Shown: positions 43,116 through 55,465 of the stretch, one piece after another
Position numbering within the stretch: position 1 is the stretch's first letter
How the letters are laid out: each line of letters opens with the position of its first letter
Source: Romanomermis culicivorax
Taxonomy: Eukaryota > Nematoda > Enoplea > Mermithida > Mermithidae
NCBI GenBank assembly: GCA_963922205.1
Contig: CAWUHX010000213.1
Location: forward strand, 62,001-126,000
Length of the DNA stretch: 64,000 bases
Direction: 5' to 3'
The notes under the pieces: model-generated
Told to the model about the DNA's origin: nothing
What the model saw: the letters and a program-made list of their open reading frames with translations, nothing else
Databases searched by the model: none
Position numbers and translations under genes: made by a program

Positions 43116-44156
43116 AAAAAAATTCAAGTTAAATTTGTTTCCCAGCATCGCTACCCATTTTTTCCACAGCCTGCATCTTCGTCGCTACAGCAGCAACAAC
43201 AACTGCAACCACAACATGGACCACAATCACGCATGCCATGCCAAATTTGCTTCCCTTTTTTTCTTGAAAATTTGAACTGGTAATGATTCTATAATGGGTT
43301 TTCTTATCTAATTTTTAGTCATGAGGTTATAAAAGTTTTGGAAGATGGGCTTCTAGAGGTTGTACTCTCTGAGGCAACTCAATGAAGTGACCACTCCTTG
43401 ATATCCTGCAAAACTGACATCAATTCCAGAAAGTGATTCCAGAAAATCCCTGTGAAGTGGTGGTCACACGGCACAATTGGGCTAGTTTTGATGAGATCTG
43501 GGGTTGTGAAATAAATGGTACCACCAACCAGCACAGGTAGGAACTTGTAGCAGATGTTTTTCACTTTGTACAAATGGTAGACATATGTGGCGTTGAGTTT
43601 TGGACATGGCTATATGGTTAAGTGCATCACCTGCGAAATCCGCCATCAGGTCATTTCATCGAATGAATGCCCCGGCACCCTAGGTAAATTCAAAGCCAGG
43701 TGACGGCCAGGTCAAATGGGGGTAGCATTGGGTGTGAGAGCAAAGCTCAAGCCACGTTAATTGAAAACTGTTAATTGACATGATCAGAATGTGAGTCATT
43801 CACAAACCCCGACATATTGTAGGCATACATGCACATAGAGGAGATGCCATTTAATCTAAAAAACCCAGTGTTGGTGCAGACTTTGTGGTTATTCAATGTG
43901 CTAGTCGGATCAGAACTAGGAACATATACTGTAACATTCATGCGTCATTGACCCCATCAAGATTGGGGTGGTTTACACTCGACTTTCTGAGGCAACTCAA
44001 GGGGGTGACGACCCCTTGATATCCCACAGAACTGATATTGAGTAGCAGGTGCTGCGATACTTGCACCTAATAACAGTGTTGTCATAAAGGCGTATTTTAC
44101 TGAGTGAAAAATATGTGGTTGGAAAATATGAAACAGAAATCGAAAATTTTGGCCCT
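43116..44156 (-). mobile_element. third, diverged copy of the retroelement fragment
   Basis: 43540-43770 resembles 41270-41490 and 43810-43980 resembles 42050-42170 (GTTGGTGCAGACTTTG, GAACTAGGAACATATAC). On the minus strand ICYKFLPVLVGGTIYFTTPD is readable at ~43540. Decayed. Confidence 0.5.
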
Positions 44157-44483
44157 TCAGTCTTCCTTGTTGTCAGGGGACGTGGGTTTGTCATTCTCAC
44201 CCAATTTTGCCAGCTGAATGTGTTGCAGGCAAGCCTTGGCACGATGCACCCGAATTTGACGACAATGTGGGCAGGGCAGGTCACATTGGATGGTTGTGTG
44301 CGCTCGAGTTCGACAAAAATAGCAATGGCTGGTGTTGGCAGTGGAAGCATTGAGAATCAGGATGGGGCTCTTGGGACGTTGAGCCCGGCAATCAGCATCA
44401 CTGTGTGTGCATCGGCCATGGAATGAACACATTAGCAAGTGGGCACCCGTCTGACGTGGGCTGGCATTAGGTTGTTGGTGCAA
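44157..44483 (-). pseudogene. gag nucleocapsid fragment with three zinc knuckles
   Basis: The minus-strand frame carries CSFHGRCTHSDADC (C-x2-H-x4-H-x4-C), CYFCRTRAHTTIQC (canonical C-x2-C-x4-H-x4-C) and CPHCRQIRVHRAKAC (C-x2-C-x5-H-x4-C). These identify a gag nucleocapsid of an LTR retrotransposon. It lies upstream, in sense, of the protease-like fragments and is probably part of the same decayed element. It is present once, in the spacer between the duplication copies. Confidence 0.7.
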
Positions 44484-44742
44484 CTCTATATTTTGTAATT
44501 TTTCATTAAAAAAATTTACAATTTTCTTAATTTTTCAACTAATTTTAAAAATAAATTCTTTAAAATTTACATTTTTCCAAATGGGAGAATTGTGTAAATT
44601 CCAAATTTTTAGATTTTCAAATTCAAAAAAATTAAAATTGAAAAATTTGAATTTTAAAAAATTCAATAGTTTGGTAAATTCTATAATTTTGACATTTTTG
44701 ATTTTTGAAAAAAATTAATACTGAAATTCAAAACAGAGTCAC

Positions 44743-45050
44743 CTTTTGATCGATTTTTCTCCAAAATTTCTTTCATTCTGCGGATTTTTTTGGATAAATT
44801 TTCGTTCAAATTTAAAAATTGACGACGTAATTTTTTATTTTCCGTTTTTAAATCTAGATTTTCTTGCGATAATTGAACGCCAAAAGCGATGGGAAAACCG
44901 ATAAATAGAAATCGATCGATTATCGATTGATTTTCTCCTAAATAGTGTTGCAATTTTTCTTCTAAATTCCAAATTAGTGTATTGGAATCGATTTGAAAAA
45001 TTGGTATTTCGACGACGGAATTTTCCAAATTGACGCTATCGTCCCGAGTC
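44743..45050 (-). CDS. coiled-coil protein, exon 3, copy 2
   Basis: 308 bp between acceptor TTTTTAG and donor GTGACT (after NRSK). Same product as 33713-33425 with a complete 3' end: ENSVVEIPIFQIDSNTLIW, then LGENQSIIDRFLFIGFPIAF, then the heptad-like ENKKLRRQFLNLNENLSKK and IRRMKEILEKNRSK. A coiled coil is predicted from the Leu/Asn spacing. The acceptor phase matches exon 2. Further 3' exons were not found. No family recognised. Confidence 0.6.
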
Positions 45051-45064
45051 CTAAAAATTCAAAA

Positions 45065-46875
45065 TTTTGAAAAAATTTGTAAAATCTGAAATTTTGAGAG
45101 AATTATAAAATCTGAAATTTTTAAAAAATTGAAATATTCAAAATCTTAAAAAATCTTAAATTTAAAATTGAAATCGTCAAAATGAGTGGAAACACCGAGT
45201 GATTTTTGGGTTTTGATGATTTTTTCAAAATCAAAATCCCAAATATTTAGACTTTACACAATTTCTAATTTAAAAAATTCAAATTTTCGTAAATTTCATA
45301 CGAGAAATATTTGAAAAACGAAAAAAATTGTGAATTTTCCAAGATCAAAAATATTAAAATTAACATTTTACACAATTTTCGGAAATTAAAAAATTCAAAT
45401 TTTTGTGATTTCCAAATCAAAATTAGATGAAAAATTCAAATTTTTTTTAATGTGAAAAAATTTTCTCACTGAAAAAAACTCAAAATTTAGAGTTTACACA
45501 ATTTTTTAATTTAAAAAATGAAATTTTTTGAAAATTTCGTATGAAAATGAGTTGAAAAATTTAAGAAATTGTACATTTTTTCAATTAAAAAGCTCAAAAT
45601 TTGGAATTTACACAAGTCATGAATTTCAAAAATGCAAATTTATGAAAACTTCGTACCAAAATTAGTTCAAGACTAAAAAAATTTGAAATTTTTTCCATCA
45701 AAAAACTCAAAATTTAGAGTTGATACAAATTTAAAATTTCAAAAATGCATATTTTTCATAATTTCGTTTCCAAATTAGTTGAAAAACGGTGAAAATTGTA
45801 CATTTTTTGAGATCCGATATCTCAAAATTTAAAGCTTGCACAATTTTCAAATTTCAAAAATGCATAGTTTTGAAAATTCCACATCAAAATCGTTCGAAAA
45901 AATAGGAAAATTGTCAATTTTTTAAAATCAAAAAGCTCAAAATTTGGAATTTACACAATTTTCAAAATCTATAAATTTTCAAAATTTCATGTCCAAATTA
46001 CTTCAAATATTCAGAAAATTGGGGAATATTTTAAATCAAAATTTTAAAAATTTGGAGTTCACACAATTTTTGAATTTAAAAAATGAAATTTTTCGAAAAT
46101 TTCGTATAAAAGTTGGTTGAAAAATTGAAAAAATTGCAGATTTTCTCAATTAAAAAGCTCAAATATTGGAATTTACACGACTCACGAATTTAAAAGTTTT
46201 CGTAAATTTAATATCAGAATTAAATGAAAAATGACAAAAATTGTAATTTTTTTACAATCAAAAAGCTCGGAATTTCGACTTTACCCAATTTTTGAATAGA
46301 AAAAATCAAAGTTTTTTTCAAGATTTCATATGAAAATTAGTCGAAAAATTCAGAAAATTGTGAATTTTCTGAAATCAAAAAGGTCAATATTTGGTGTTTA
46401 CACCATTTTTAAATTTAAAAAATGCTAATTTTTGAAAAAATGCTAATTTTTGAAAGATTGTGAATTTTGTGATATTAAAAATCTGAAAATATGAAGTTTA
46501 CACAATTTTAAAATTCAAAAAATGAATTTTTTTTCATTTGAAATTTTTTCATTTAAAAATGTCAAAATTTGCAGTTTACCCAATGTTTGAATTTGAAAAA
46601 TTCAAATTTATGAAAATTTCACATCTAAATGAGTTGAATAACGCCAAAAAATGGTAATTTTTTGATTTTGATTTTTTTTTAAATTAAAAAGCTCAAAATC
46701 TGGAGTTAAAAAACGATTTTTGAATCTTAAAAATGAAAATTTTTTGAATGTTTTTAGTTGAAAAAACGTTAAAAAGTTGGTGATTCAAGAATTAAAATTT
46801 AAAATTTTTAAAAAAAATGTAAAAATTAAAAATTTCAAAAAAAGTTAAAAATTTTTAAAATTAAAATTATGAAAA
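45065..46875. repeat. degenerate ~115-bp tandem repeats filling an intron, copy 2
   Basis: Counterpart of 33730-35545, same unit structure. Confidence 0.75.
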
Positions 46876-46888
46876 AAAGTTTTCTCAC

Positions 46889-47247
46889 GCTTGCACATTT
46901 TCCAAAAATTTCAACGTCAACGTCGATTCTTGGCGTAATTTTTCGAGCTTGAACGTCAAGTTTTTCAACACCGACGCTGCTTTACTAGCTTCGTCGACGA
47001 AGAAAACCTCTCCGCCGGCGGCGACTTTTTCCGCAGCGATTTTTCCGACGTCTAGATTTTTTCCGTCGGCGTTTACTGCGACGTTTTTTTAAACGTTTCT
47101 TGTCGTCGTCGTATTTTTCGCTTGTAATAATTTGGACATTAGATTTTTTAACGCCAACGCCGCTTTTTTAGCTTGGTCGGTCGACAACGGTTTGGCGGCC
47201 GTCGGATTTCCGCCGTCGGTTTTTTGACGTTTGGCGGCCGGTTCGAT
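46889..47247 (-). CDS. coiled-coil protein, exon 2, copy 2 (in-frame TAA)
   Basis: 359 bp between acceptor GACCGCAG and donor GTGAGA. The length fits phase 0 to phase 2, joining exon 1 and exon 3 in frame, but one TAA (after TTTTRNV) remains in the frame. The same TAA is in copy 1, so it predates the duplication, or the frame is handled in a way I do not see. Two internal repeats, (S)xDEAxxAAxxLKNL, and an NLS-like KRQK are visible. Function unknown. Confidence 0.55.
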
Positions 47248-47249
47248 CT

Positions 47250-48765
47250 GCGGTCAAAAAGTGACGTCAGCAAGACGAGAAAAGTCGAAAAAAAAAGAAA
47301 AAACATAAAAAAGAGAGAAGATGTAAAAAGAAAAAAAAAGAAAGAAAAATATACAAGAAAATGAAAAAAGAACGTAAGACAACGAAGACTATAATGAAAA
47401 CAAAAAAGAGAGAAAAGAAACATGTAAAAAGAGAAAAAAGAAAAGAAAAAAGACTAAAATTTGAAAAAATACAAAAAAAGATAAAAAACAGAAAAAAACG
47501 CAAAAAAGGTAAAAGAGAAGGACAAAGAAAAACCTAAAAAAAAGAATAAAAGAAGGGAAAAAAGAAAAAAATTCACAGAAAAAAAGGACAAAAGAAAAAG
47601 AAAAGCATAATAAAGAAGAGAAAAGAGAAAAAAGAAAATTATTAAAAACATAAAAAAAAGAAAAAAGCACAAAATAAAGAAAAATACGAAAAAAGAAAAA
47701 CAGAGAAAAAGTATTATGAAATAAAAAACGGAAGACAGAGAAAAAAGAAGAAAACATAAGAGGACAAAGAAATGTTAATAATGAAAAAAGAAATAAAAAA
47801 AAGAAAAAGGGAAAGAAAAATATCAAAAAGAGAAAAAAAAACGCTAAAGAAAAGAACAAGAAAAAAATTGTGAGAAAAAAAGAAAGATGAAAAAAAGAAA
47901 AATTATAATATAAAACAGAGAGAAAGAGAAAACGGAAAAGAAAAAATGAAGAAAAAACGAAGAAAAACGAAAAAAACATAACCAAAAAGTATGATAAAAA
48001 AAGAAAAATGAAAGGAAGAAGAAGAAAAATATAGCAAAAACAGAGACAAAAGAGCAAAAGAAAAAAATTCAAAAAATAAAAACACAAAAAATATAAGAAA
48101 CAAAAAACAAAAAAGTAAGACGAGAAAAACGAAAAGGAGAAAGAAAAAGGGAGAAAAAGAAAAAAATATAAAAGAAAAGAAAAAAGAAAGAAACATAAAA
48201 ACGGAAAAGGAGAAAAGAAAGAAAAAACTAAAAACGTGAAAAGAGACACAAGAATATAGAAAAGGAAAGAATAAAGAAAAAACCACGAGGAAAAATAAAA
48301 AACAAGAAAAAAACATAAAAACCACAAAGAAACATCACAAAAGGATGGAAAGCAAAAGGAAAAAGAGAAAGTAGAATATAAACAGAGAAAAAAAGTAAAA
48401 AAGGAAAAATAAAAACCCAAAGGTAAGCAAAGAACAAATAAAAAAAATACGATAACAGACAAGGAAAAAACAGCAGAAGAAAAAGAAAAATACAGAAAAA
48501 CCAAAAATTAAAGAAAAATTAATATCCAAAAGAAGAACAAGAACAACATAAGAAAAGAAATAGAAAGTAAAATATATATAAAAAAGAAAAAAGAAAGAAA
48601 ATATAAAAGAAGAAAAGGAAAGGAATAGAAATGCATAGAAAAGAGGAAAGGAAAGAAAAAAGGAAAAAGAAGAACAAAAAAATAGAAAAAAACGAAGAAA
48701 AGTAAGAAAAAAGAAAAATAATGAAAATTAAAAAAAAACAAAAAAAGCAAAAATAAATTTTTTAC
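47250..48765. repeat. ~1.5-kb nearly pure purine tract in intron 1, copy 2
   Basis: Counterpart of 35925-37426. Its 371-codon Phe-rich minus-strand frame is an artefact of composition. Confidence 0.9.
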
Positions 48766-48810
48766 TTTTTCCTCTTCACTATCAATTATTCGACTTTGTT
48801 CAGGATTCAT
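48766..48810 (-). CDS. coiled-coil protein, exon 1, copy 2
   Basis: ATG at 48810, MNPEQSRIIDSEEEK, then donor GTAAAA. It joins exon 2 (47247) in phase 0. Short first exons before a long intron are common. Whether the upstream repeats hold a promoter is unknown. Confidence 0.55.
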
Positions 48811-51020
48811 AATTGGATGAAAAATTAAAAATATATACCTAAAAACACAGAAAAATGCGAGATAAAAAATTATGAATTTTGATATAAAATATGCAAATGA
48901 ACAACACACTATTTCCGTATAAAAAAATACACCACAATTTTATTAAACTTAACATAATCAAGCAAAAATTCAAATCAATTTGACGTCAGCAAGGAGATCT
49001 TCCTTTACACCACTTGAAATTTAAAATGTAAAACGAAAATTCAATGCGAAGGAGAAAAAAAAGACAGTTTTTTCCGGAAAAAATGACAAAAATTCAGTTC
49101 GAAACTTTAATTTTTAGGCTAAATTTGAATTCTGGAATCGAATTTTGCTGCAAAATTTCCAAATTAGGCGGCAAAAAAAACAAAAATTTCGACCAAAAAA
49201 TTGCAAATTCTATTGAAAAAAAAATTTCCTAATTTCGCTGCATAAAAAAAACAAAATTCCTATTAAGAAAATCACAAATTTTACTGCAAAATTGGATAAA
49301 TTTTTAAATTTAGCCGTGAAAACAAAAAAATTTCAGTCAGAAAATTTCAAATTCTGCAACGAAATTCAAAAATTTACCAATTTTTCCTGGGAAATTTACA
49401 AACTCAGCTCCAAAAAAAGAAAATTCCGAAGAAAAAATTCAAAAATTCTGCCAAGAAATTCGGAAATTTTAAAATTTTGCTCGAAAATTTCCAAATTTGG
49501 TTGCAAAAAAAACAAACAAAAATTTCGACGAAAAAATCAAAAATTCTACTGCAAAATTGGATAATTTTGAAATTTAGCTGCAAAAAAAAAATAGAAAAAA
49601 TCGCAAATTCTGCAATGAAATTGAGAAATTTTCAAAGTTTGCCCTGAAATTTTCAAATTCTGCGGGAAAAATTCTCAAAATTATCTACAAAAACCTAAAT
49701 TTTCTTCGTTCACAAATCACAATCAAACCATCCAAATACGAAAATTTTCAAATTTACGTGGAAAGAATGACAAATTCTGATTGGAAATCCGGAAAATTTT
49801 TTAATTTGGTCCAAAATTTTCAAATTTACCTCGCAAGAAAAAACCAAATTTCGACCTAAAAATGGCGAATTCTGCTACGAAATCCGGAAATTTTCGAATT
49901 TCGTTGCATAAAATACAAAATTTGGATAAAAAAAAAAATTCTGTTACGGAAATTTTGGAACTTTGATCATAAATTTTCAAATTTATCGGAAACTTTGAAT
50001 TCTAGGCGCAAAAAAAAGCAAAATTCAACAAAAAATGAGAAATTCTGCTACAAAATTCGGAAACTTTTTTTGGAATTTTGCTTCAAATTCCTCATAGAAA
50101 TTTTCAAATTTAGCCGAAAAAAACCAAATTCAGACCTAAAAAATGGCAAATTGTGCTGCGAAATTCAAAAATTTTCAAATTTTGCTGCGAAGAAGCAAAA
50201 TTTCGATGGAAAAAATGGCAGATTCTGCTACAAATACGAAAATTTTCAAATTTTGTTGAGAAATTTAGGAATTTCGTTCGTAGATTCGCAAAAATTCTGC
50301 GACAAAGTTGGGAAATTTTGTTAGAAAATTTTGGAAATTTCTCAGGGAAATTTTCAAGTTTTGTTCGAAAATTTGCAAATTTTGCAGCGAAAATATGGCA
50401 AAATGTGCGCCGAGGTTGAGAAATTTTCAAATTCGGCTCGAAAGAAAAACCAGAATTTCGACCTAAAAATGGAAAATTCTGCTACAAAATTGTGAAATTA
50501 AGCACTATAAGGGGCGGCTAAATGAGAGGAAGAGCTGGTGAACCCCAAATTTTAATTTTTTTTTGTTGAAAATCACTTGATTTTTTAATTTTCCATCAAT
50601 TTTTGATTAAAAATATGATTTTTTTTTCTGAAATTTTTGATCGAAAAAATTAGAGTTTTCAATTTATTTTTTTTTATTTAATTTTGTGAATTTTAAAAAT
50701 TTAGAAATTTTTCTCAATTTTAGAAATTTCAGAACGTTTTCTATAACAGTTTTACAAATTGAACGAAATTTGCAAACTTTACAAACTTTTTCAATTTTTA
50801 AAAACCTTGCTATATTTTACAAATTTTGGAAAATTTTCCTTAATTTTAAAATTTTGCAATTTTCTCTCGAGCTTGCAAATTTTACAATTTTTTTTTTAAT
50901 TTCTAGAAATTTCGCCACATTTAAAAACTTTTCTGAATTTTACAAATTCCACAAAATTACTAAATTTCACAAAGTCGGCAAAGTTCTGTAAATTTTTCAA
51001 CAGTATGTCACATTATTTGT
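48811..51020. repeat. degenerate ~70-bp AT-rich repeats upstream of the gene, copy 2
   Basis: Counterpart of 37472-39690. No gene. Confidence 0.65.
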
Positions 51021-53668
51021 AGCATGCAGGGGGAGACCTGTCCTGTAAAGTGGGACCACGGGCCTGACACTGAGGTATTGGTTCCTCCTTGTGTCTACAT
51101 TTAACCTAACCCGCTTAGTACTTACTATAGAAGGCATACATGCACATAGGGGAGTAGGGGGGGTAAACCCACGTGCCCGAGACCCTGGCCACCTCCCCTG
51201 ACCAAAAAAATCGTCAAACACCACACCTGAACCTTTTCCAAGACAGCTTTTTTGATGGTTCTTGTGTATATTTTGTATGAAAAACAGGCCTCAAAACTTT
51301 TTTCTGTTTTTTTGCTCACCCACACCCCTAACCCTCAGGGAAAAAAGTCCATGGACCCTCCCCCTGGAAAATTTTTGCCGTGCATGTCTGCAAGGTATGT
51401 TTGCATAAATTGATGGTATAGGTACAGTAAACCGTGTAAGTGAGCGTGGTTCAAGGAAAACATGGTCCTCCAGGGACAAAGTGCCGCAGGCTGAAGGGCC
51501 GTTGTGAATGAGACCCTTGCATGGGATTTTGGCATCCCTGAAATAAAGAAAGAATTTCTCCCACTTCAGATGAATACACTTGAATCATCCTAAGAAGATT
51601 GTCCCCAGGACAAGTTTGGCCGAGCGTTTCTCTTGGATCTGGACTTCAATCTGTTCAGAGACATCAGCTGCTGATACCGTGACATAGGCAGTGCCTAGCA
51701 GCAGGATCCTAGACCTGTTGGCTGCTATGGGGCGAGCCCTAGTATGTGTCGTACTAAGTCGGGCAGTTGGGCCACCAACTTGCGGTCCAGGAGTGAGAAA
51801 ACAGCTCCTCTGTCGACCAGTGCCTTACCTTTCACCAGCTTATTCAGGAGAAGTTCGATATGGGGTGTCCGCATATCGTTGGGGTAGAAAGCTGTAACCA
51901 CGTGACCTGGATCAGATGTGTGAGCACTAACACTATGATCTATCGGACAAGATTGCCATGGAACTGGCAATGCTGTGCCACAGAGCAGTCGCACTATAGC
52001 ATAACTGATGGGAGTGTTTAGGTGAACCTGTAGGGTTAGATCAGCCCAGACTCTGAGGACATGGTCAGAGTGATCTATTTGGCTCTGTGTTGCTCCCAGT
52101 TATGCAATCTCTGTGTCTGACAATGGTGGCACTGTCATAAGAGATGATGCCGGAGCATCTGAATCACTTTCCTCATGGAAGCTGCTTTTATCCAGTATGA
52201 CTGGTGAATTTTACTGGTGGGGGTCAACAGCAATTCGACCCCTGCACAGTCAGTGATAGATGGCGTGCTCATCGGGAAGACGTCCAGTATCCTCTAGGGT
52301 ACCCACGTGATGAGGCAACCAAGGATGCATGGGAGGGTGGTCTTGAAATGGAAGAAGCCCTTGACTGGAATCATGACCCGGACCTATGGGAGGAGTTGGA
52401 TAGGGAACATGTATTCTCCCAGTAAGGGTAGCTCTGTTCAATCTCTGACCTTTTCAGGAGGAAGGGCAGTTCTGTCACATTCAACATACATGCTTTACAT
52501 TGATAACCAAGTATGATGGTGTTGAACTGCTTTAGGAAATCCAGACCGAGGATTAAATCAGCCGGTGCCTAGAAGGGAGAGGTTGTTGCACACACACCAA
52601 CCTGCATTGGTAAGAACTTGTAGCAGACGCTACCCACTCGGTACAAATGGTAAACATACCCAGCATCGACTTTTTGACATGGTTAAGTGCATCGCCTGTG
52701 GAATCGGCCATCAGGTCATTCTGTTGAAGGATTGCCCAGGCCCCCAAGGTAGGGTCAAAGGAAAGCAACTGTCAGGTCAAATCAAAGCAGCATTGAGCAT
52801 GAGTGCAAAGCTCAAGCCACATGAATCGAAAATTACCCATTTCCAATTCTTTGATTTTCTAGCTCAGTTTGGCGTTGATAGGCTCTGGAGGAGAGTCTTT
52901 CCCCAATCCAAACATATTGTAGGTCAGATTATAACTCCCCTGGATGCATAGGAGAAGACTTAGCTCTAGGCACAATCATAATGCACACGAGTTTCATGGG
53001 ATCTTAAGGGCAACCTGAAGGTGATCCATGATGATGTGGTTCCCTGACACAGACGCAGTGTAGTCTACCTTGGGGAGATAGTGACACTGTGCTGTAGAAT
53101 TGTGGGCGGGCCAGACAATGACCGGGTCAAGGGTAGTGAACAGCCCTAGCCCTAGCATCATCCCACTTAGCGATTTGTTCCTCTTCAATGAAAAGATTAG
53201 TCACTGTCTTGCAGACGTCACTGCAGCACCAGTTGTACACTGCTTATAATGTTTGGTTTGTGCTATAAAAGCAGAGGCGGATACCAACAAGCTTTCTTGG
53301 CCCATACATGTTAGTGTGATTTGCTAGCATGCAGGCTGCAAGTGTTAGGTGCTGTGTAGTAATGATGTCTGCAGTAATGCCCTTTGATTTGAATAACCCA
53401 GCGTTGGTGCAGACTTTGCATTTACGCAATGTGCTTTTCCAATCAGAACTAGGAACATATACTGTAACATTCATGATTCGTGGTCTCTATGAAGATTGTA
53501 GCAGTTTACACTCAAATTGGGTTAAAAACTTTTCAAAAATTAGATGCTGAAATTCCAGATGATATGATATATGATGTTCCAAAAAACATCAATTGAGTAG
53601 CCTTTTTTGTTTTTTTCTATCAGGACAGTCTACTAACTGTTATGTTCTTGGTTATCTACTGGGGTCAC
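51021..53668 (-). mobile_element. decayed LTR-retrotransposon fragments, copy 2
   Basis: Counterpart of 39691-42330. Additional readable minus-strand pieces: VYVPSSDWKSTLRKCKVCTN (~53460) and DPVIVWPAHNSTAQCHYLP (~53120). Confidence 0.55.
51725..51994 (-). pseudogene. retropepsin-like fragment, copy 2 (DRG)
   Basis: Same as 40385-40630, with ALVDRGAVFSLLDRKLVAQL. The Arg substitution at the active site is shared, so it predates the segmental duplication. Confidence 0.6.
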
Positions 53669-53964
53669 TTTGCTACCATGAACAGGAAGCATTCGAATAT
53701 GATTGGCCAATTTTACCAGAAGTCTTACAGTGGGCTTTTTTAGATAGAAAGCTTCTAAAATGAAAAATGATGTGGAAAATGCAAGAACTTGAAAATCATC
53801 CATACAAACCTTTTACTGTAGAATTTCAACTCTAAAACTCGTGTAAGTCAATTGCTGTGTCAAGAATGATATATAATTGATAAAAAAATCCAAGGATGAA
53901 AAATTTGTATTGATACCCTAGATTCGTCAGTTAAGAATACCCAAAGAAAAACTAATGATCCTAC

Positions 53965-54244
53965 CTGATCTTCCTCAAATTCTATTACAGACTTTTCAGT
54001 TGCATCAGCCATATTGATATGGTGAATGTCTGAATCATCTAATACCATAATTTTAGCTATCTTTTGCTCCAGTAATCTTTTGTTCACTCCTGTCAAAAGT
54101 CCATATTTTCCAAATTTGACTAAGCATTTATACTGATGCTCTAATATAGCCACACCCAAACACACTTTGACTGTGGAATCATATGGTTCATCTAGTATTT
54201 TGGCTATATTGATCCTAAAATTGTGGTATCTATTCAAATGTTGC
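53965..54244 (-). CDS. internal exon of an unrecognised gene
   Basis: An open minus-strand segment lies between acceptor AAATACAG and donor GTAGGA (GATCAG before it). It reads NRYHNFRINIAKILDEPYDS, then KVCLGVAILEHQYKCLVKFG, VNKRLLEQKIAKIMVLDDSD and EKSVIEFEEDQ. The composition is protein-like and unlike its AT-rich flanks. The start phase (needs two bases) does not fit the neighbouring Ig exons, so it may be another gene. Family not recognised. Confidence 0.5.
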
Positions 54245-54560
54245 CTGTATTTGCCCAGCGTATCAATAAGGATGATCAAATTAATTAAGTTGGGCACCTT
54301 TTAATTACATTCTGAAAAATCTAGTAAATTGAAGATGCGATAAATGCTCTTTCCTTTAAACATGTCATGTATATATGTTATGTTTTTTAAACACGAAAGT
54401 ACAAGCTTGAATTTACATACATAAGTAAGACCCTTTTGTAGAATCATGATACAAATTCTACGCAAGGTAAGAATAGAGGAAAGAATTCTGGAAATAGCTA
54501 AATGCAACCATTTTGTGTGTCAAAGAGTGGATCTTGAGCAGAACCATTATTTGATAAACT

Positions 54561-55465
54561 CTCCTTGTACAGTGTGTTAGGGGCCACCACTTGTTATGTT
54601 TATATCTCTGCTTAGGTCAAAGAGACGTCAGCAATATAACTCAAATCCTATTGGCTTGCGTCCAACTGACTACTGTAGGTCACTCAAAGGAGCTTCCTAT
54701 TAGCAATCAACTAAGCACAGTGCAACAGTTCTTAAGCAGAAATAAACACAACCTTCAGTCACTAATAAGTAACTGGAAACTCTAACTCTTGCAATCGAAG
54801 GGCACTCAGGGTCTCCCCAGATGCCTCCTAAAGGTTTACACAAATACGCAAGACTCACTATGATAATATCCAAAGGAGCTGGGGCTTTACCTTGGCGTCA
54901 GATCCTGTTTAAGACAACTCCTGCTTCGGCTTATTGCGCAAGTAATAAAATAATAAACAATAAATAATAATACGAATATTATTATGTAAATTTGTGTGTC
55001 CGGCTGTCAACGCTCCCCTTTATTGGGCATAAAAGAACAATATGATAAAAAGGGACGCGACTCGCCCACGACACACCAAAAGTATGAGAATGATAAACAT
55101 TGCTCTTTTTGGTCAAATTGTAACTTTATCGATTCACCAATTTTGCATAGATGTGGGACTGCTACTACCCTAAGCACATCCCCAACAAGTGATTTGTAGC
55201 TCTGATGATTTGAATACACTATCATCTCACAACTATACTTGCCATTATCATCCATTGAAGCATCATATACATTGTATATTCTAGATTCTATCTGAAGAAT
55301 ACATGTGAATTAGGAATTACAATTTATTCAATTTTACTCACAAATAATACCATCCTTGTATCATTTGTAGGGCAAGACTGGGTCGTCCAAATATTCAACA
55401 TTACACAATAAATGAAAAGATTCGTGTATTGAGGGTGAAGCCGTCCCTTCTATGCACTATGATGT
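54561..55465 (-). pseudogene. immunoglobulin module C, disrupted
   Basis: Exon a (about 55465-55342) reads TASPSIHESFHLLCNVEYLD then PVLPYK-stop-YKDGII. The core Trp codon is TGA and a frameshift lies just upstream. Exon b (55291-55188, then 54591-54561) reads IESRIYNVYDASMDDNGKYS then CEMIVYSNHQSYKSL, an Ig D-x-G-x-Y-x-C motif. It is split by the 596-bp insertion, and its donor is GAGAGT instead of GTGAGT. A non-functional paralog of modules A and B. Confidence 0.75.
54592..55187 (+). mobile_element. LTR-like element inside an Ig exon
   Basis: 596 bp, TGTTATG...CCCAACA; with the flanking bases it has an 8-bp inverted end CACTTGTT/AACAAGTG. It lies inside the second exon of Ig module C, whose coding sequence continues on both sides. 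No clean target duplication. Related copies: 5870-6480 and 56931-57300. Confidence 0.65.

Larger units (their letters stand above)
44765..53668. repeat. 8.9-kb segmental duplication, copy 2
   Basis: Direct repeat of 33425-42330; by eye well over 95% identical in most blocks, with small indels. It retains a splice donor and exon end lost in copy 1. Confidence 0.93.

Noticed and set aside
53670-53760. Plus-strand peptide EAFEYDWPILPEVLQWAFLD
   Set aside because: Short, no clear acceptor, and right at the edge of the segmental duplication. Could be a last exon but not supportable.
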